Source of the DNA: Xylophilus sp. Leaf220
GTDB lineage: Bacteria; Pseudomonadota; Gammaproteobacteria; Burkholderiales; Burkholderiaceae_C
Direction of reading: 5' to 3'
Assembly (NCBI RefSeq): GCF_001421705.1
Contig: NZ_LMKO01000004.1
Span: 1 to 64,000 of the forward strand
DNA: 64,000 nt
The notes under the pieces are model-generated. The model did not search any database. It was given only the letters and a program-made list of their open reading frames with translations, and was not told where the DNA came from. Made by a program: the position numbers and the translations under genes. This document shows, one piece after another, positions 50,066 through 58,660 of the stretch (positions are counted from its first letter, which is position 1; each line of letters begins with the position of its first letter).

Positions 50066-51397
50066 TCAGCTTTGTGCGGGTTGTGCCGTCTGGGTGCCGT
50101 GGATCGCCGGAGCGTGCCGTTGCACCCACCAGAACATCGGCAGCGCCACGGCCGCGGCGAACGACAGCACCATGAAGGCCAGGCCGAATCGCTGTTCGCT
50201 CCCCACGATCGAATTGGCCAGCGTGGGACTCAGGGCCGCACCGACGCCCTGCAAAGTCATCACGAAGCCCAGCGCGGTGTTGAACCGGCCGCTGCCCTGG
50301 GTGAAGCGCTGCACCATGAGCGGCGTCGCCACGCCCAGCGCCCCCGCGGCCAGGCCGTCGAGGATCTGCACCGGCACGTTGCCCCAGTCGGCGGCGATCA
50401 GGTAGGCGAGCGCGCCACGGGCCGGCAGCACCAGGATCGCGGCGAAGACGAACCAGGACACGTCGAAGCGCTTGCTGCGCGACACCCACAGCGCCACCGG
50501 GATCATCGTGATCTGCGCCACCACGATCGCGATGCCGGTCCAGAGCAACGGCGCCGAATCGGCCACCGTGGCGGCCAGGCGCTGGTTGAGCAGCGGCAGC
50601 ATCGCCCCGTTGCCCAGGTGGAAGAACATGCAGGTGATGCCGAACAGCAACAGGGGTTTGTTGCGCAGCAGTGCGACCCAGCCGCCGTCGCTGTCCTGCT
50701 GCTCCGCCGACTCGCCCACCGCCTCGGCCGATTCGCAGCCGCGCGCGGCCTGGTGGTCGATATCGTCCGCGCGGATCGCCAACACCGACAGCACCGCCCC
50801 GACGGTCATCGCGCCCATCACCGCGAGCATCCACGGGGCACCGAACAGATGCGCCATCAGACCGGCGCCGATCGCCGACACCATGTTGCCGGCATGGCTC
50901 CAGGCCTCGTTGCGGCCCGTTTGGTGCTTGAAGCCCGACGCCCGGGTCAGGCCCAGGGTGAGCGCCGCCATCGTCGCCGCCAGCAGCGCGCCGGCCACGC
51001 CGGTGACGATCTGCGAGGCGATGAGCCACCGGTCGTCCAGCGTGGAGAACGCCACCGCGCTGGCAGCCAGGATGGCGATCGCCGCCACTACCGTCATCGT
51101 GCGCTTGGCAGTCGAGCGGTCGACCCAGGCGCCGGCCACAGGCGTCATCGCCACCGCGGCCAGGCCGCCGGCGGTCATGGTGTAACCGATCAGCTCCTGC
51201 TGCACCTTGTGTTCCTGGAGATAGGTGGCCAGGAAAGGCCCCAGGCCGTCGCGCACGTCGGCCATGAAGAAGGCCAGCAGCGTGAGGGCCATCAGCGACC
51301 GCGGCAGTGCCGCGCCGCCGGCGGATCCGCTGGCGTTGCCGGTGGAAGCACCGGCCGGCGCGGGCCGGCCGGGCATCGCGACGGCGGCGTCAGCCAC
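50066..51397 (-). CDS. MFS transporter
   Basis: This 443-residue 12-helix major facilitator has an Ala/Gly-rich N-terminal stretch, then LTLLAFFMADVRDGLGPFLA and the family loop VAGAWVDRSTAKRTM. It resembles uncharacterised MFS members related to nucleoside and drug carriers; the substrate is unknown. A GTG at 51397 overlaps the upstream gene's stop by 8 bp; the ATG at 51376 is also possible. It is the last gene of a minus-strand run: permease, lipoprotein, repeated-domain protein, MFS. Confidence 0.82.
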   Translation of the reverse strand: MADAAVAMPGRPAPAGASTGNASGSAGGAALPRSLMALTLLAFFMADVRDGLGPFLATYLQEHKVQQELIGYTMTAGGLAAVAMTPVAGAWVDRSTAKRTMTVVAAIAILAASAVAFSTLDDRWLIASQIVTGVAGALLAATMAALTLGLTRASGFKHQTGRNEAWSHAGNMVSAIGAGLMAHLFGAPWMLAVMGAMTVGAVLSVLAIRADDIDHQAARGCESAEAVGESAEQQDSDGGWVALLRNKPLLLFGITCMFFHLGNGAMLPLLNQRLAATVADSAPLLWTGIAIVVAQITMIPVALWVSRSKRFDVSWFVFAAILVLPARGALAYLIAADWGNVPVQILDGLAAGALGVATPLMVQRFTQGSGRFNTALGFVMTLQGVGAALSPTLANSIVGSEQRFGLAFMVLSFAAAVALPMFWWVQRHAPAIHGTQTAQPAQS

Positions 51398-52049
51398 GGG
51401 GCGCCGCCACCGGCTTGCCGTTGACGGTGCGGGCCTCGACCACCCGGCCGGCGCCGCCGGCCAGCGGACGCGCGTCGCCTTCGGCCTTGACGGTGTCTCC
51501 CAGCTTCAGGCCGAGCCGCTCCAGGCCGTCGGGCTTGGTGTGCACGAAGTCGCCGCTGTCGAGCACCACGCCGTTCGGCGCGCCGTGCTTGGCGTAGTTG
51601 AAGCGCACCACCGTGCCCGACACGTCGGCCGGCTTGTGGTCCGGCGCGACGGGCTTGCCGTCCACCGACACCAGGCGCTCGAGCTGGTAGACCTCGTGGG
51701 CCGGCTTGCCCTTGGGCGAGGGCTCGGCCACGGTGCCCTCGAGCACCACGGCCTGGCCGGCCTTCAGCTTGTCCAGGCCTGCGGAGGCGGCCGGGTCGTG
51801 GCCGTCGCAGACGAACTGCGCCGGTGCGCCGTCGGTCTCGATGACCAATCCTTCGACGGTGCCCTTCGGGCTGTAGACCAGGTGCTGGAAGGTCCCCTCG
51901 ACGGACCAGACGTCGATTTCGGCGGGGGCGGCCTTCTTAACATCGTCCTTCGCGGGAGCCTCGGCCTTGGCCTTTTCGTTGGCCTTGACCTTGGCTTCGG
52001 TATCCGAGCGGGCGTTGGCAGTAGCGGTAGCGGCGGAATGAGTGTTCAT
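51390..52049 (-). CDS. Hypothetical protein with two copies of a repeated beta-rich domain
   Basis: I recognise no named family. The 219-residue protein has a Lys/Ala-rich start (1-45, no signal peptide) and two copies of a ~50-residue unit (about 48-105 and 143-192). The units share the pattern GxxxxxxYxPxGxxxGLVIxxxG, then a loop and LKxGxxVxxEG (for example FQHLVYSPKGTVEGLVIETD and VVRFNYAKHGAPNGVVLDSG). The same unit occurs twice in the adjacent lipoprotein. The pattern of short strands and glycines suggests an OB-like barrel. It overlaps the MFS gene by 8 bp and follows the lipoprotein gene by 82 bp. Confidence 0.7.
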   Translation of the reverse strand: MNTHSAATATANARSDTEAKVKANEKAKAEAPAKDDVKKAAPAEIDVWSVEGTFQHLVYSPKGTVEGLVIETDGAPAQFVCDGHDPAASAGLDKLKAGQAVVLEGTVAEPSPKGKPAHEVYQLERLVSVDGKPVAPDHKPADVSGTVVRFNYAKHGAPNGVVLDSGDFVHTKPDGLERLGLKLGDTVKAEGDARPLAGGAGRVVEARTVNGKPVAAPRG

Positions 52050-52131
52050 GGAAATCTCGTATGAAATGAAAAGAAAGGGAGCGGAAAAGTGCGGAACGTC
52101 CGCGCCGGGCTTGCACGGCGCGGGTCACGGC

Positions 52132-53076
52132 TCAGGATGCGGGCCGTGGGGGTGGGGGCGCATCACCGACGGGGGGCGCCGCTGGCGCACCGCCGACCGG
52201 CGGAGGCGGCATTCCCGCGGCACCGACGGGACCGGGATCGCGCGGACCGCGAGGACCACGCGCATCGCGAGGGCCGGCGACCGGCGGCTCCACACCGGGA
52301 CCCGCGAAGAGCTCGCGCGCCGTCTCGGCCGTCGGGCCGAGGGCCGTGGCTTCGAGGGCGGTACCTTGCGCCGACCGGCTGCCCCAGCCGCGGGCGAAGA
52401 CCGTGCTGCCCGGCTGGAGCGACGCACCCATCGCCATGCCGACATGCGGCGGGAACCGCACGATGCTGCCGTTGTCCAGCAGCACGCCGTTCGGTTCGCC
52501 GCGCGGTGCGTACAGCAGGCGCTCGACCCGCCCGCTGGCGCTGAGCGCCGCCAGTGCGCCGGCCTCGGGCGGCACCGGAGGCGGCATGCCGACGGCCGGC
52601 GGCGTGTCTTCGATCGTGCGACCACCGACCGTCATGCGGGTGGCGCGCAGCACCGGCACCTGGGGCGTGCGCCAGCCGGACACCTGTACCGTGTCGCCGA
52701 TCCTGGCGGACTGCAGCAGCGTGGCGGAGAGGTGCGGCGGGAAATTCACCTGCGTGCCGTCGGATAGCAGGAAGCCGTCCACCGTGCCGTTGGGAGTCAC
52801 CAGCCAGCGCTGCAGACGACCCGAGATCACCGGCGACATGACATCGACCCCTGCATTCGCAGGTGGAGGCGCCATGCCCGGAACCGGCGGCACGCCGGCA
52901 AGTGGCGGCAATGCGCCGGAAGGCGTGGGAGGTACGCCATCAGGTGCAGGCGGCACGCCGTTGGGCGCAGGCGGCGCGCCGCCGGGTGCCACCGGCGGCG
53001 GCGGCAGCTGGGCGCATGCCGTCGCCATCAAGAGGACGGAGGCGCACAGCGCCAGGGGACGGAATCGGATATGCAT
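52132..53076 (-). CDS. Lipoprotein with two copies of the same repeated domain
   Basis: The 314-residue precursor has a lipoprotein signal (CASVLLMATAC, Cys21). It then has a Pro/Gly-rich tether of degenerate APxGVPP repeats (22-75), two copies of a ~50-residue unit (84-135 and 180-232: LQRWLVTPNGTVDGFLLSDG, VERLLYAPRGEPNGVLLDNG, each followed by VNFPPH or VRFPPH), and a Pro/Gly-rich tail. Function is unknown. The start at 53076 gives the signal peptide; the frame to 53217 is unconserved. It lies between the permease gene (144 bp) and the related soluble protein gene. Confidence 0.75.
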   Translation of the reverse strand: MHIRFRPLALCASVLLMATACAQLPPPPVAPGGAPPAPNGVPPAPDGVPPTPSGALPPLAGVPPVPGMAPPPANAGVDVMSPVISGRLQRWLVTPNGTVDGFLLSDGTQVNFPPHLSATLLQSARIGDTVQVSGWRTPQVPVLRATRMTVGGRTIEDTPPAVGMPPPVPPEAGALAALSASGRVERLLYAPRGEPNGVLLDNGSIVRFPPHVGMAMGASLQPGSTVFARGWGSRSAQGTALEATALGPTAETARELFAGPGVEPPVAGPRDARGPRGPRDPGPVGAAGMPPPPVGGAPAAPPVGDAPPPPRPAS

Positions 53077-53220
53077 GGGGTTCTCCACGAAGTGATGTGC
53101 CGAATGCCACTCACAACACGTGCCAGCCTGCCAGCCTTTGCGAATCAACGACTTACGACGTCCCTCGTGGACCGTATGCATGTCGCGAGGACACCGTTGC
53201 GTCCGTTTTGAAGACAACGC

Positions 53221-54384
53221 TCATCCCAGCCGCAGCAACACCGCCGACACGGCGCACACCAGCAGGAACGGGATGCTGAGCTTGTGGAATTCGCGCAGCC
53301 CGTTCGGCAGCCGTGCCAGCCGCAGCGCGATCAGGTTGGCGAGCGAGCCCAGCACGCAGCCGAAGCCGCCCACGCTGACACCGGCGGCCAGCGCGGGCAG
53401 GTCGCGCACCGGGCCGTCGAGCAGGATCGCGGCCGGTACGTTGCTGATGAACTGCGAGGCGACGATGGCCGCCAGGTAGGCGCGCCAGCCCTCGGCGATC
53501 GGGGCGTGCTTGAGCAGATCGGCCACCGCGGGCAGCTCGGCGAGCTGGCGAAGGTCCACGAACATCAGCGCGATGATCGCGAGCAGCGCCCAGTCGACGC
53601 CCTTCAGCACCCGCGGGTAAAACACCAGGAAAGCGCCGAACACCAGCCCGAGGCCCGCCAGCAGCCAGTGCCGCTCCAGCGCCACCACGAAGGCGACGAA
53701 TAGTACGCCGGCCAGGGCGAGCATGCGCGGTTGCACCGCGGGCACCTCGCCGGCCGGCCGCAGCGCGATGGCGGTGCGCGGCACCAGCACCCAGACCGCG
53801 ACGAACAGCCAGAACAGCATGATCGCGACGGTGGGTGCCATCATCCCCATGAAGCCCAGGAAGCTGTCGCCCGAGCGGTGCCAGAGGTAGAGGTTCTGCG
53901 GATTGCCGATGGGCGTGAGGGCCGAGCCGGCGTTCACCGCCAGCGCCTGCAGCACCACCAGCCGGGCCAGCGGCAGGTCGGCCTGGGTGGCCAGCACCCG
54001 GGTCAGCGGCACCAGCAGGAACAGGCTCACGTCGTTGGTCACCAGGGCCGACAGCACGGCGGCGCCGGCCGTCAGCAGCAGGGCCAGGCTGCGCAGGTCG
54101 GTCATGCGGCCGAGCAGCCGCTGTGCGGTCGCCTGCAGCATGCCGCTCTTCTCCACGCCCTGGGTGATCGCCAGCAGGCCGGCCAGCGCGCCCACCGTCT
54201 GCCAGTCGACCAGGTGCAAGTAGTCCATCGGCGCGCGGGGCCGCAGCACCACGAAGAGCCCGGCCACCGCGAGCAGCACCCAGAGCAGGCCGTTGCCGCC
54301 CGCGGGCGCATCCTCGGGCGATGCAGTGGTGGATGCCGATCCGGCGGTGGACGAGGCAGCGGGACGGACGGAGGAATCGGTCAT
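53221..54384 (-). CDS. Ion-transporter-superfamily permease (ArsB/NhaD/SLC13-like)
   Basis: The 387-residue membrane protein has about ten helices. The motifs LSALVTNDVSLFLLVPLTRV and GSALTPIGNPQNLYLW, with a second SNVPAAILLDGPVRDLP, are the paired re-entrant signatures of the ion transporter superfamily (ArsB, NhaD, SLC13). The substrate could be an anion, a dicarboxylate or Na+. The start gives MTDSSVRPAASS. It is 237 bp downstream of the sigma-54 activator gene on the same strand, with a possible sigma-54 promoter in the gap. Confidence 0.82.
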   Translation of the reverse strand: MTDSSVRPAASSTAGSASTTASPEDAPAGGNGLLWVLLAVAGLFVVLRPRAPMDYLHLVDWQTVGALAGLLAITQGVEKSGMLQATAQRLLGRMTDLRSLALLLTAGAAVLSALVTNDVSLFLLVPLTRVLATQADLPLARLVVLQALAVNAGSALTPIGNPQNLYLWHRSGDSFLGFMGMMAPTVAIMLFWLFVAVWVLVPRTAIALRPAGEVPAVQPRMLALAGVLFVAFVVALERHWLLAGLGLVFGAFLVFYPRVLKGVDWALLAIIALMFVDLRQLAELPAVADLLKHAPIAEGWRAYLAAIVASQFISNVPAAILLDGPVRDLPALAAGVSVGGFGCVLGSLANLIALRLARLPNGLREFHKLSIPFLLVCAVSAVLLRLG

Positions 54385-54445
54385 GGGAAAGAGAAAAACG
54401 AGACGACGGGGCACGCCCTGCGGCGCGCACGAAGTGTGGTGGCAC

Positions 54446-54463
54446 TCAAGAGCCGTGCCCGTA
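54446..54463 (-). promoter_or_regulatory. Candidate sigma-54 promoter of the permease gene
   Basis: On the minus strand GGGCACGGCTCTTGAG resembles TGGCAC-N5-TTGCA: the -24 GG and a -12 GA are 10 nt apart as required, but the invariant -12 GC is GA. It lies about 60 nt before the permease ATG and next to a gene for a sigma-54 activator. The rest of 54385-54621 holds no gene I can see. Confidence 0.3.
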
Positions 54464-54621
54464 GGCCGACACCGGGGAATTGCCGGGCGGCGCCGGCTGC
54501 ACGTGGGATGGGGGTGGATGCAATGCGGACAGGATGTGTCCGCTGCCGGGACAGGTGGCAGCATCGCAGGGGGCGATGGAGCACCGGGCCGAACCGCTCG
54601 CGCGGCCTGCCGCCCGTCCGG

Positions 54622-56007
54622 CTACTCCAGCCCGTACTGCGCCAGCTTGCGGTACAGGAGCTGGCGGTGGATGCCCAGCCGGCGCGCGGCCTCGGCCCGG
54701 TTGCCCTGGGCGCGTGCCAGGGCCTGCTCGACCATCAGCCGCTCCAGCCGCTCCACGGCCACCGGCAGTTCGGCGTCGAACCATTCGGGCGGCAACGCCG
54801 CCACCGCATCCGCGCCGCTGCCGCCGGCATCGACCGCCGGGTCCGCCTGCGCCAGGTCGCCCTGCAGGTCGGCCGCGCCGATCACCGGATGGCGTACCAG
54901 GGCCTGGCAGCGCTCCATCCGGTTGCGCAGTTCCCGCACGTTGCCCGGCCAGCGGTACTGGAGCAGGGCTTGCGCCGCGTCCGACGAGAGTGCCTTGGGC
55001 GCTGCGGCGCCGGCCGCGCGGCGCAGGAAATGCTCGGCCAGCGGTACGATGTCGGCCAGGCGCTCGCGCAGCGGCGGCACCCGGATGGAGAGCACGTCGA
55101 GCCGGTAGTACAGGTCTTCGCGGAAGCGCCCGGCCCGCACCGCGGCGGCCAGGTCGTGGTGGGTGGCGGCGACCACCCGCACGTCCACCTTCACCGTGCG
55201 GTGGCTGCCGAGCGGCGTCACCTCGCCCTGCTGCAGCACCCGCAGGATCTTGGCCTGCACCGGCAGCGCCATGTCGCCGATCTCGTCGAGCAGCAGCACC
55301 CCGCGGTCGGCGGCGCGAAAGCACCCCGGCCGGTCGCCGGTGGCGCCGGTGAAGGCGCCGCGCACGTGGCCGAACAGCTCGCTCTCCAGCAGTTCGGGCG
55401 GGATGGCGGCGCAGTTGATCGCGACGAAGGGCGCATCGGCCCGGTCGGAATGGCGGTGCAATGCGCGGGCTACCATGTCCTTGCCGGTGCCGGTCTCCCC
55501 CAGTACCAGCACCGGCACCGCGCTGGCCGCCGCCAGGCCGATGCGCTTGTGCACCTCGCGCATCGCCTGGCTCGGTCCGACGAGCGCGTCCTCGTCATCG
55601 GCCTCGGCGCCCGCGGCAGGGCGTGCCGTGCCGGGGCAGGCCTTCTCCTGGCGCAGCGCGCGGGCCAGCACCTCGATCACCGCGTCGCGCCCGATCGGCT
55701 TGGCCAGGTGGTCGAAGGCGCCCAGGCGCATCGCCTCGATCGTGTTCGCGCCGCTGGCGTAGGCGGTGAGCACCATCACCGGCGGCAAGCAGGGCAGCCG
55801 GGCCTGCAGCGCGGCCAGGGTCTGCAGGCCGTCCATGCCGGGCATGCGGTGGTCGAGGAAGACCGCGTCGTAGCGCTGGCGCGGCATGCGCTCCAGCGCC
55901 TCCGCGCCGCTGGCGGCCTGGTCCACCGTGTGGTCCAGGCCCTCCAGCGTCTCGGCCAGGGTCTCGCGGAAGGCGTTGTCGTCGTCGACGATCAGGAGGC
56001 GTGCCAT
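54622..56007 (-). CDS. NtrC-family sigma-54 response regulator
   Basis: The 461-residue protein has a receiver domain (1-120, phospho-Asp52 in VFLDHRMPGMDG), an AAA+ domain (about 140-370) and a C-terminal Fis-type HTH (RAEAARRLGIHRQLLYRKL). The Walker A loop is GETGTGKD, the GAFTGA loop that contacts sigma-54 is intact (HVRGAFTGATG), and WPGNVREL is present. It activates RNA polymerase holding RpoN. Its ATG lies 16 bp inside the sensor kinase gene, so the two are a coupled pair. Likely targets are the downstream permease and lipoprotein genes. Confidence 0.93.
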   Translation of the reverse strand: MARLLIVDDDNAFRETLAETLEGLDHTVDQAASGAEALERMPRQRYDAVFLDHRMPGMDGLQTLAALQARLPCLPPVMVLTAYASGANTIEAMRLGAFDHLAKPIGRDAVIEVLARALRQEKACPGTARPAAGAEADDEDALVGPSQAMREVHKRIGLAAASAVPVLVLGETGTGKDMVARALHRHSDRADAPFVAINCAAIPPELLESELFGHVRGAFTGATGDRPGCFRAADRGVLLLDEIGDMALPVQAKILRVLQQGEVTPLGSHRTVKVDVRVVAATHHDLAAAVRAGRFREDLYYRLDVLSIRVPPLRERLADIVPLAEHFLRRAAGAAAPKALSSDAAQALLQYRWPGNVRELRNRMERCQALVRHPVIGAADLQGDLAQADPAVDAGGSGADAVAALPPEWFDAELPVAVERLERLMVEQALARAQGNRAEAARRLGIHRQLLYRKLAQYGLE

Positions 56008-57512
56008 GGCAGTTCCAGTGCGAAGCGGGTACCGGGGGTCGGCGGGGCGGCATCCGCGCCGCCGACGGTGGGGGAATCGGCGGCGGCAATCGCGGCGGCG
56101 CCGCCCAGTGGCACGTGCTGCAGGTCGCCGCCGTGGGCCAGCGCCACCTCGCGGGCCAGCGCCAGGCCGAGGCCGGTGCCGTCGGCGCGGCCGGTGGCGA
56201 AGGGCTCGAAGAGCCGGGCCTGCAGCGCCTCGGGGACGCCCGGGCCGTCGTCGTCCACCTGCAGCACCAGCCGGTCGGCGGGCTCCACCGCTGCGCCCAG
56301 CGCGACCGTGCCGCCCTGCCGCGCATGGCGCACCGCGTTGTCGAGCAGGTTGTCGATGGCGCGCGCCAAGTGCTGCGGGTCGAACACCGCATGGCCGGGC
56401 ATGCCGGGTCGCAGCACCAGCGCCACGCCGCGCTCGGCGGCGCGCGGTGTCACGGCGTCCAGCCGCTCCTGCAGCCAGGCCGGCAGGTCGATCCGCTGCG
56501 GCACCAGGTGCAGCGGCTGCACCAGCGCCAGCAGGCTCTGCACCAGGCCCTCGAGCCGGTCGATCTGGCCGACGATCGCGCGCAGCGCGGCGGGCTGGCG
56601 ATCGGGCGCGGCGGCCAGCGCGTTCTCGGCCTTCAGGCGCATCGCGGCGATCGGGTTGCGGATCTCGTGGGCCAGGCCGCCGGTCATGCGGCCGAGCGCG
56701 GCCAGCCGCTGGTCGCGGCTGCGCTGCTGGGCCGCGGCCCGCAGCTGGGCCCGGGTTTCCTCGAAGCGCAGGCGGTAGCGGTTGAAGCCGTCGACGATGC
56801 GGTCGATCTCGCGCACGCCGGTCGGCTCCAGCACCGGCACAGCGTCGCCCTCGGCCGCGGCCAGGCGCGTCTCCAGCCGTTGCACCGCCCGCAGGCCGCG
56901 CAGCAGGATCAGCCCCAGCCAGCCGCCCGACGCCACCACCGCCACCAGCAGCACCCCCAGGCCCACGCGCAGGCTGTTCTCGGCCGCCAGGGCGCCGGCA
57001 TGGGTGCGGGTCATGGTCCAGGCGACCAGGTCGCCATCGGGCGAGACCAGGGGGCACGCGGTGACGATTAGCGCCTCGCGGCTGCCGCGTACCACGTCGG
57101 TTTCCTGCTCGCGGTTGCGGGCGGCCAGCTCGGCCATCTCCAGGATCAGGGGCTGCTCGGCGGCCGGGATGTCGCGTTTCACGCCGCTGCCTTCGTAGGT
57201 GGGATAGGCGTAGGCCAGGAAGCCGCCCTTGCCCTGCCAGATGCCGCCCTCGACGTGCGGCGCTTCCACCAGCACCAGCTGCAGCAGGACCTGCAGCAGG
57301 TCGATCTGCGGCTGCACGGGCGGCGGCTGCGGCACCGAGCGCGCATAGCGCGCCGCGATCGCGCCGCACGAGCGCTCCGCCGCCGCGCGGCCAGCGGCCA
57401 GTTGGGCGCCGGCGCTGTCCCGGTAGACCGACACCATCACCACCGCCAGGGTGGCGCAGATGGCGAACAGTAGTACCCAGAAGAAAATCAACTGGCTGCG
57501 GAGCGATCTCAT
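55992..57512 (-). CDS. Membrane sensor histidine kinase
   Basis: The 506-residue kinase has two membrane helices (about 8-30 and 183-206) around a ~150-residue periplasmic domain, a HAMP-like linker, the phosphorylation site GGLAHEIRNPIAAM (His near 282), and ATPase motifs (AIDNLLDNAVRHA, DDDGPGVP, GTGLGLALAREV). It is the partner of the overlapping NtrC-type regulator. The ligand is unknown. The periplasmic part is Pro- and Gln-rich and has no domain I can name. Confidence 0.9.
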   Translation of the reverse strand: MRSLRSQLIFFWVLLFAICATLAVVMVSVYRDSAGAQLAAGRAAAERSCGAIAARYARSVPQPPPVQPQIDLLQVLLQLVLVEAPHVEGGIWQGKGGFLAYAYPTYEGSGVKRDIPAAEQPLILEMAELAARNREQETDVVRGSREALIVTACPLVSPDGDLVAWTMTRTHAGALAAENSLRVGLGVLLVAVVASGGWLGLILLRGLRAVQRLETRLAAAEGDAVPVLEPTGVREIDRIVDGFNRYRLRFEETRAQLRAAAQQRSRDQRLAALGRMTGGLAHEIRNPIAAMRLKAENALAAAPDRQPAALRAIVGQIDRLEGLVQSLLALVQPLHLVPQRIDLPAWLQERLDAVTPRAAERGVALVLRPGMPGHAVFDPQHLARAIDNLLDNAVRHARQGGTVALGAAVEPADRLVLQVDDDGPGVPEALQARLFEPFATGRADGTGLGLALAREVALAHGGDLQHVPLGGAAAIAAADSPTVGGADAAPPTPGTRFALELPWHAS

Positions 57513-57639
57513 GGTGGGCGGTGGAGGGCGAAGGCGGCCAGTGTCGCGGCGGTCGGGACCCGATACGTAACCGGTTGACGCAGCCCCCACCGGCGCCTTC
57601 CTGCGGCTGCGGTGGCGCCGGGCGCCGCCGCCCTGTGCG

Positions 57640-58536
57640 TCAGGCGCCGCCGATCCGCTCGGCCACGGTGCGCCGCAGCCACGCGTTGCCCGGGTCGGCG
57701 TGGAAGCGTTCGTGCCAGTGCTGCTTGACCTCGTAGCGCGGCAGCGGATGCGGCAGGGCCAGCATGCGGATGCGCTCGCGCGTCTGCATCACCTGGCCGT
57801 AGCGCAGCGGCACGGTGGCGAGCAGTTCGGTCTCGGCCACGATGCGCGCCACGCCCAGGAAGCTCGGCACCCGCAGCACGATGTCGCGTTCCACGCCCGC
57901 CTTCGCCAGCACCTTGTCGACGATCGCGTGCCCGGTGCCGGAGGCGGTGACCACCAGGTGGCTCTCGCGCCCGTAGGCCGCCCTGGTCAGCCGCCGGCCG
58001 ATGCGGGGGTGGTCGGCCGCCGCCAGGCAGACGAAGTTCTGCGCGAACAGCACCTGCTGGTAGAAGCCCGCGTCGAGCTGCGGCATGAAACCCACGGCCA
58101 GATCCACCTCGCCCTCTTCCAGCCGCCGGGCGCTGTCGGTGCCGATCTTCTCGACCTCGATCCGCACCCGCGGCGCGGCGGTGCGCAGGTGGTTGAGCAG
58201 CACGGGCAGCAGCACGATCTCGCTGATGTCGGTCATGCAGATGCGGAAGGTGCGCGCCGCACTCTCCGGCACGAAGGCCTGGCGGCCGGTGCGGGCGCCC
58301 TCCAGCCGGGCCAGCACCTCGCGCAGCGCAGGGTACAGCGCCTCGGCCCGCGGCGTGGGCAGCATGCCGCGCGCGGTGCGGCTGAACAGCCGGTCGTCGA
58401 AGTGGGCGCGCAGCTTGTTGAGCGCGGTGCTGGCCGCCGCCTGCGCCATGCCCAGCCGCTCGGCCGCGCGGGACACGCTGGCGGTCTTGTAGATCTCGTC
58501 GAACACCGCCAGCCATTCCAGATCGAGACGCGACAT
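57640..58536 (-). CDS. LysR family regulator of the gentisate locus
   Basis: The 298-residue regulator has a winged-helix start (SRLDLEWLAVFDEIYKTASV, then LGMAQAAASTALNKLRAHFD) and an effector domain of the NahR/NagR/DntR type (FRICMTDISEIVLLP). It is divergent from the gentisate dioxygenase gene across 124 bp that hold nested palindromes, so it very likely controls that operon. The effector may be gentisate or a hydroxybenzoate; this is inference from relatives. Confidence 0.9.
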   Translation of the reverse strand: MSRLDLEWLAVFDEIYKTASVSRAAERLGMAQAAASTALNKLRAHFDDRLFSRTARGMLPTPRAEALYPALREVLARLEGARTGRQAFVPESAARTFRICMTDISEIVLLPVLLNHLRTAAPRVRIEVEKIGTDSARRLEEGEVDLAVGFMPQLDAGFYQQVLFAQNFVCLAAADHPRIGRRLTRAAYGRESHLVVTASGTGHAIVDKVLAKAGVERDIVLRVPSFLGVARIVAETELLATVPLRYGQVMQTRERIRMLALPHPLPRYEVKQHWHERFHADPGNAWLRRTVAERIGGA

Positions 58537-58540
58537 CGGC

Positions 58541-58602
58541 CCACCACTATCGAAAAACGCAATACCGCCTATTGCACCACATGCTTGATCGGATAGTGGT
58601 GG
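58541..58602. promoter_or_regulatory. Nested palindromic LysR operator region
   Basis: CCACCACTATC (58541-58551) is repeated in perfect inverse as GATAGTGGTGG (58592-58602), 40 nt apart. Between them GCAATA-ccgcc-TATTGC (58559-58575) is a perfect 6-bp inverted repeat of the LysR T-N11-A type. The region lies between divergent lysR and the dioxygenase gene and starts 5 nt from the lysR ATG. Confidence 0.65.
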
Positions 58603-58660
58603 CGCGGAAGAATCCGGTCCATCGCGGTCCCGCACCCTTGCAGGCCGCCAGGAGACACGC

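Noticed and set aside
52855-53010. Tandem GC-rich repeats in the lipoprotein gene as a CRISPR or minisatellite
   Set aside because: They encode a Pro/Gly tether in frame, with imperfect units and no spacer-repeat structure.
54440-54470. A plus-strand sigma-54 promoter (TGGCACTCAAGAGCC)
   Set aside because: The -12 dinucleotide is CC and no plus-strand gene follows.
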